Shown here one piece after another: positions 6,237-9,245 of a DNA stretch of 9,245 bases. Below the pieces are notes generated by a model that did no database searches, was not told the origin of the DNA, and saw only the letters and a program-made list of their open reading frames with translations. The position numbers and the translations under genes are program-made. Where the stretch lies: NCBI GenBank assembly GCA_965365445.1, contig CBDUBS010000146.1, forward strand, positions 1 to 9,245, written 5' to 3'. Position 1 is the first letter of the stretch; each line of letters begins with the position of its first letter. Origin of the DNA: CBDUBS01 sp965365445. Lineage in GTDB: Bacteria > Bacteroidota > Rhodothermia > Rhodothermales > DASSAV01.

Positions 6237-7208
6237 ATGCGCTATCGACGCTTCGGCCGGACGGGCCGGAAAGTTTCAGAGATCGGCTACGGCATGTGGG
6301 GTATGGCCGGGTGGAAAGGCTCGGACGACGAGGAATCCCGCGAATCGCTGCAACGCGCCGTAGACCTGGGCTGCACGTTTTTCGATACGGCCTTTGCCTA
6401 CGGCGACGGGCACAGCGAACACCTGCTGGGCGAGCTGGTGAGAGCCAACCCGGACAAAACGCTGTACACGGCCACCAAAATCCCGCCGAAAAATCGCCGC
6501 TGGCCCAGCCGCCGCGGCTCCCCGCTCGATGAGGTGTTCCCTCCGGAGTACATCGAGGAATACGTCCACCGCAGCCTGAAAAATGCCGGGCTGGAGAAGT
6601 TCGACCTGTTTCAGTTCCACGTCTGGGAGGACGCCTGGGTAGACGATGACCGCTGGGCCGCCACGATGGACCGCCTGAAACGAGAAGGGCTGCTCGATGC
6701 GGTCGGCATCAGTATCAACCGATGGGAGCCGTGGAACGGCATCCGGACGGTGCGCAGCGGCCGCATCGATGCCGTGCAGGTGATTTACAACATCTTCGAC
6801 CAGAACCCGGAGGATGAGCTTTTCCCGGCCTGTGAAGAAATGGATGTGGCCGTCATAGCGCGGGTGCCGTTCGATGAGGGTTCCCTTACGGGAATGCTGA
6901 CGAAGGAAAGCCGGTGGCCCGAAGGCGACTGGCGCAATACGTACTTCGTCCCGGAAAACCTCATTCCGAGCGTCGAGCGGGCCGAACGGCTCCGGCCACT
7001 CGTTCCGGAAGGGTCGGATATGCCGGAAATGGCGCTGCGCTTCATCCTGTCTAACCCGGTCGTCAGTACGACCATACCGGGTATGCGGAAGCTGCGGCAC
7101 GTAGAGGCCAACATCCGCGCATCCGACCTCGGCCCGCTGCCGGAACCGCTTCTGGAAAAGCTGGCCGGCCACCGATGGGACCGGGAGCCGGCCGAGTGGT
7201 CCCAGTAA
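6237..7208 (+). CDS. Aldo/keto reductase family oxidoreductase
   Basis: The protein has 323 residues, the usual size for the family, with an (alpha/beta)8 barrel that uses NAD(P)H to reduce aldehydes or ketones in the cytoplasm. The N-terminus RRFGRTGRKVSEIGYGMWGM is typical of AKRs related to YdhF/YajO-like and general stress protein-type reductases. All four catalytic residues are seen in context: Asp50 (FFDTAFAYGDG), Tyr55, Lys81 (TATKIPP) and His128 (FQFHVWED). The C-terminal cofactor-binding region shows ALRFILSNPVVSTTIPGMRK with the expected turn after the last strand. The start is set by a strong Shine-Dalgarno at 6224-6230. The gene is divergent from the export operon and is followed 39 bp later by a gene for a tiny membrane protein, probably on the same transcript. 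The substrate cannot be told from sequence. Confidence 0.95.
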   Translation: MRYRRFGRTGRKVSEIGYGMWGMAGWKGSDDEESRESLQRAVDLGCTFFDTAFAYGDGHSEHLLGELVRANPDKTLYTATKIPPKNRRWPSRRGSPLDEVFPPEYIEEYVHRSLKNAGLEKFDLFQFHVWEDAWVDDDRWAATMDRLKREGLLDAVGISINRWEPWNGIRTVRSGRIDAVQVIYNIFDQNPEDELFPACEEMDVAVIARVPFDEGSLTGMLTKESRWPEGDWRNTYFVPENLIPSVERAERLRPLVPEGSDMPEMALRFILSNPVVSTTIPGMRKLRHVEANIRASDLGPLPEPLLEKLAGHRWDREPAEWSQ

Positions 7209-7247
7209 GCCCCGCTGTTTTTCATCATGCTACTCCAGAGAGGCCTT

Positions 7248-7340
7248 ATGCAAACCAAGGTAAAACGGGACATTTATAAAGCCCTGGGCATTCTCCTGAT
7301 TATCGTCGTCGTGCTCGTCATCCTCGGGCTCTTGTTCTGA
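7248..7340 (+). CDS. Small single-helix membrane protein (30 residues)
   Basis: The ATG at 7248 opens a 30-residue frame ending in TGA at 7338-7340. The N-terminus is short and basic (MQTKVKRDIYK), followed by an unbroken hydrophobic stretch of about 19 residues (12-30) rich in Ile, Val and Leu, ending in GLLF. That is the layout of a single-pass inner-membrane microprotein with a cytoplasmic N-terminus. GAGAGG lies at 7238-7243, four bases before the ATG, a fair Shine-Dalgarno. An in-frame ATG at 7227 would give 37 residues but has no ribosome binding site. It sits between the reductase gene (39 bp upstream) and a terminator starting 20 bp after its stop, as expected for a real last gene of an operon. 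No family is recognised. Confidence 0.65.
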   Translation: MQTKVKRDIYKALGILLIIVVVLVILGLLF

Positions 7341-7354
7341 GGGAGCTTGGACAT

Positions 7355-7394
7355 AAAAAAGGTGGGGCCGTTCCCGACCCCACCCGATTTATTG
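7355..7394 (-). terminator. Intrinsic terminator of the ECF sigma gene, probably bidirectional
   Basis: A perfect 7-bp stem GGTGGGG (7361-7367) / CCCCACC (7378-7384) encloses ten bases, where a CG/CG pair can stack further inside around a TTCC loop. On the - strand the stem is followed by six T's (A-run 7355-7360), giving a textbook intrinsic terminator 27 bp past the sigma-factor stop. On the + strand it is followed by CGATTTATTG, a weaker T-rich tail that could also end the reductase/microprotein transcript. Confidence 0.85.
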
Positions 7395-7410
7395 CCGTTC
7401 GATTCGCCGC

Positions 7411-8019
7411 TCAGACGTGGTACACGTCCCGGAGCAACGATTGCAATTTCGAACGCCCCCGGTTAATGCGGCTCTTGACCGTGCCCATCGGCAGGCCGGT
7501 TATTTCCGCGATCTCCTCGTAGGAGAGGTGCTGAATGTCCCGTAGGACGACAACCTCCCGGAAGGAGTTCGGCAGCTGCCTCAGGGCGTCGTGGATGTAG
7601 CGGTTCTGAATCTGGCTTTCGGTGAACGTATCCGGGGAGAACGTCTCATCCGGTACGTCCATCTCGTACTCCTCGTTGTCCCGGTTGACGGACTGGATGG
7701 AGTACATCCGGCGGCGCTTGCGTTTGCGGTACTCCGAGCGGGCCAGGTTGCCCGCAATCGTATACAGCCAGGTCGAAAACTTGGCGATACGCTGGTACGA
7801 GTGCCGGTTCCGGTAAACCCGGAGGAAGGTATCCTGCAACAGATCCTCCGCCCGGCGCTCGTCTCCGAGGAAACCGTACAGATAATGGGAAAGGCGCTCC
7901 GAATACCGCTCCACGAGAATATTGAAGGCCTCCACCGTTCCGGCCTGGAACAGTTCCATCAGGTCTTCATCACTCATCGCCTGAAGCGCCGCGAACTTGT
8001 CGTCACGGTTGTTGCGCAT
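7411..8019 (-). CDS. ECF-type RNA polymerase sigma factor (sigma-70 family, RpoE-like)
   Basis: The protein has 202 residues with only regions sigma2 and sigma4, the hallmark of extracytoplasmic-function sigma factors. Sigma2 covers about 29-100, with AFNILVERYSERL, the core-binding DERRAEDLLQDTFLRVYRN and the promoter-melting FSTWLYTIAGNLARSEYRKR. An acidic linker follows at about 114-136. Sigma4 covers about 141-197: LRQLPNSFREVVVLRDIQHL, LSYEEIAEITGLPMGTVKSR (the HTH that reads the -35 element) and INRGRSKLQSLL. It directs RNA polymerase to a stress or envelope regulon. The ATG at 8019 was chosen because it directly precedes the charged N-terminus; a TTG at 8058 would add 13 residues without support. 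The gene is followed by a terminator, and no anti-sigma gene is adjacent on either side, so its control is unclear. The next gene upstream is divergent. Confidence 0.95.
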   Translation of the reverse strand: MRNNRDDKFAALQAMSDEDLMELFQAGTVEAFNILVERYSERLSHYLYGFLGDERRAEDLLQDTFLRVYRNRHSYQRIAKFSTWLYTIAGNLARSEYRKRKRRRMYSIQSVNRDNEEYEMDVPDETFSPDTFTESQIQNRYIHDALRQLPNSFREVVVLRDIQHLSYEEIAEITGLPMGTVKSRINRGRSKLQSLLRDVYHV

Positions 8020-8323
8020 GATCGTTCTATGTTCTGCTATGGCTGTCAAGGTTGGCAATAGGATATATGTTGTCTTTAACGGCGAAACACGCTATAAAAT
8101 ACCCGCTGTGGCGTGATAATATGGGCTGCCGAGACCACCGTTCCGTAATTTTCTCGAAAGCAGTCCTGTCTTTCGGCCTGCCGTCCAACTTCGTTGCAAC
8201 AATGATACCGAAGCCCCCGGCGTCACCCGGGTACCTCCTGCACAGAACAACTAATATACGGCAATCGGCGAGCAAAGGTGCGCCGGTTTCGTTTCCAACA
8301 TTAAGTTCTCATTTCCGCCGTGT
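8020..8323. other. 304-bp divergent intergenic region, AT-richer than its surroundings
   Basis: This gap separates the leftward sigma gene from the rightward peptidase gene and should hold both promoters. Seen in it: a TTGACA-like hexamer on the - strand (8044-8049) that is too close to the sigma start to be a normal -35 box; a TAATAT at 8252-8257 (+) without a matching -35; an 8-bp palindrome GTTGCAAC at 8193-8200; an inverted repeat CCCGG/CCGGG at 8216-8231; and a perfect AGGAGG on the - strand (8234-8239) ahead of a short possible reading frame. No known riboswitch or structured RNA was recognised. Confidence 0.5.
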
Positions 8324-9245
8324 ATGTCCGTAAATGCCTGCCGTATCGTATTTCTGACCTTGCTTCTGCCGCCGGCTTTACCCCTTGCGGCCCAGCCTTC
8401 GGCCCCCTCGCCGGTAGCCATAGTCATTCATGGAGGTGCGGGGACCATACGACGGCAGGATATGGATCCCGGCGCCGAGGCGGCGTACAGGGCCAGGCTG
8501 GAGGAAGCCCTCCAGGCGGGCCATCGCGTTCTGATGAACGGTGGTTCCAGTCTCGATGCCGTCGTGGAGGCTGTTACGGTTCTGGAAGCGTCGCCCCTGT
8601 TCAACGCGGGGGTCGGGGCGGTGCTGACGAGCACCGGCGTAGCCGAGCTGGACGCCTCGCTCATGGAGGGCCGGACCTGGCAGGCCGGGGCCGTCGCCGG
8701 GGTACGCCGCATCCGTCATCCGATCCGGCTGGCCCGGATGGTAATGGAGCGATCCGGGCATGTATTACTCGCCGGAGAGGGAGCGGAGGAGTTCGCTCGC
8801 AGCCAGGGTGTTGAACTGGTCCCGAATGAAACACTGCAAACACCGCAACGACGGGAGCAACTCCGGCGCGTACAGGACCGGGCCGATACGGAGTCGAAGG
8901 GGCCCTACGGCACCGTGGGCGCCGTCGCGCTGGACCGCAACGGTGATCTGGCGGCCGCCACTTCGACCGGCGGCATGATGAACAAGCGGTTCGGAAGAAT
9001 CGGGGATTCGCCCATCATCGGGGCGGGTACGTATGCCGACAACGAAACCTGCGCCGTTTCGGCCACAGGCCACGGCGAGTACTTCATCCGGGGCGTACTG
9101 GCCTACTCCGTATCGGCCTCGATGCGCTACGGCACCCACGCGATGGAAGTGCTGATCAACGACCTGCTGAAGGCCGGCGCGCGCCGCGAAAACCTGGAAG
9201 CGAAAGTATTCGGCGGCGGTGCGGTGCTGCGTGGCTTCACCGAGA
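8324..9245 (+). CDS. Exported isoaspartyl peptidase / plant-type L-asparaginase, 3' end outside window
   Basis: The frame runs from the ATG at 8324 past the window end, giving 307 residues. Residues 1-24 look like a Sec signal peptide: short N-region with Arg7, hydrophobic core FLTLLLPPALPL, then a likely cut after LAA, before Gln24. The mature part is an Ntn-hydrolase of the isoaspartyl peptidase/asparaginase family: VIHGGAGT (34-41), SLDAVVEAV, FNAGVGAVL (93-101), then the self-cleavage site Gly196-Thr197 in YGTVGAVALD. Thr215 (TSTGG) and Thr248-Gly249 (ATGHGE) follow. The spacings Thr197-Thr215 (18) and Thr215-Thr248 (33) equal those of the catalytic Thr179, Thr197 and Thr230 of the E. coli enzyme. 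It should cleave isoaspartyl dipeptides or asparagine, after autocleavage, in the periplasm. No Shine-Dalgarno is seen. The signal peptide is the unusual point, since the E. coli relative is cytoplasmic. Confidence 0.93.
   Translation, partial: MSVNACRIVFLTLLLPPALPLAAQPSAPSPVAIVIHGGAGTIRRQDMDPGAEAAYRARLEEALQAGHRVLMNGGSSLDAVVEAVTVLEASPLFNAGVGAVLTSTGVAELDASLMEGRTWQAGAVAGVRRIRHPIRLARMVMERSGHVLLAGEGAEEFARSQGVELVPNETLQTPQRREQLRRVQDRADTESKGPYGTVGAVALDRNGDLAAATSTGGMMNKRFGRIGDSPIIGAGTYADNETCAVSATGHGEYFIRGVLAYSVSASMRYGTHAMEVLINDLLKAGARRENLEAKVFGGGAVLRGFTE

Noticed and set aside
6276..7172. A 298-codon open frame on the - strand opposite the aldo/keto reductase
   Set aside because: The + strand product has a complete catalytic tetrad and a strong ribosome binding site; the antisense frame is a codon-bias shadow.
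8044..8049. TTGACA on the - strand as a -35 box for the sigma gene
   Set aside because: A -10 box 17 bp away would fall on the start codon region (AACGAT), so it cannot be a normal promoter for the ATG at 8019.
8027..8275. An 82-codon - strand frame in the same gap
   Set aside because: It would begin with TTG with no ribosome binding site, and its end lies just before the sigma start. No homology is recognised.
8059..8320. A structured RNA or riboswitch in the sigma/peptidase gap
   Set aside because: Read on both strands against the cores of cobalamin, SAM and TPP riboswitches and of SRP RNA and RNase P; none was found.
8052..8333. A 93-codon + strand frame in the sigma/peptidase gap
   Set aside because: It has no ribosome binding site, overlaps the peptidase start and shows no domain or plausible composition.
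1..9245. A defence island, CRISPR array, transposon or biosynthetic cluster
   Set aside because: No repeat-spacer pattern, transposase, nuclease/effector or synthase gene is present; every long gene has a common bacterial family or is a simple membrane protein.

Overview
This is GC-rich bacterial chromosomal DNA with compact genes on both strands. Most starts lack a Shine-Dalgarno sequence: pyrimidine-rich stretches precede both permease starts, and nothing purine-rich precedes the AraC-type, adaptor, sigma or peptidase starts. The aldo/keto reductase gene is the clear exception. This pattern, plus the mix of FtsX-type permeases, a stand-alone extracytoplasmic-function (ECF) sigma factor and an exported isoaspartyl peptidase, suggests a high-GC member of the Bacteroidota/Rhodothermota group. 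That placement is inference; there is no rRNA or marker gene here. No tRNA, rRNA, CRISPR array, insertion sequence or phage gene was seen.

Region 1 (1-1472, + strand) is regulatory. It holds the 3' part of an OmpR/PhoB-type response regulator whose receiver remnant lacks the usual signalling lysine, followed 17 bp later by an AraC-type regulator with a GyrI/Rob-like effector-binding domain. A strong hairpin follows. Next comes an AT-rich segment with three 7-bp direct repeats in 10-11 bp phase, the arrangement OmpR/PhoB-type regulators bind, directly upstream of a gene for a six-helix membrane protein of unknown function (1639-2406).

Region 2 (2410-6076, - strand) is a three-gene export operon: a MacA-like adaptor, then two related MacB/FtsX-type permeases. 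No ATP-binding subunit is encoded in it, so the ATPase must come from elsewhere. The operon ends 3 bp from the convergent membrane-protein gene.

Region 3 (6077-7384) starts with a 160-bp divergent control region with two hairpins. It is followed by an aldo/keto reductase with an intact catalytic tetrad, then a 30-residue single-helix membrane protein, then an intrinsic terminator shared with the next convergent gene.

Region 4 (7411-9245) holds an ECF sigma factor gene on the - strand with no adjacent anti-sigma gene. A roughly 300-bp intergenic region separates it from a divergent gene, cut by the window end, for an isoaspartyl peptidase/plant-type asparaginase with an N-terminal signal peptide. 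The window looks like an ordinary stretch of regulators, transport and metabolism. The best leads are the phased repeats, the degenerate receiver, the ATPase-less operon and the overlooked 30-residue gene.
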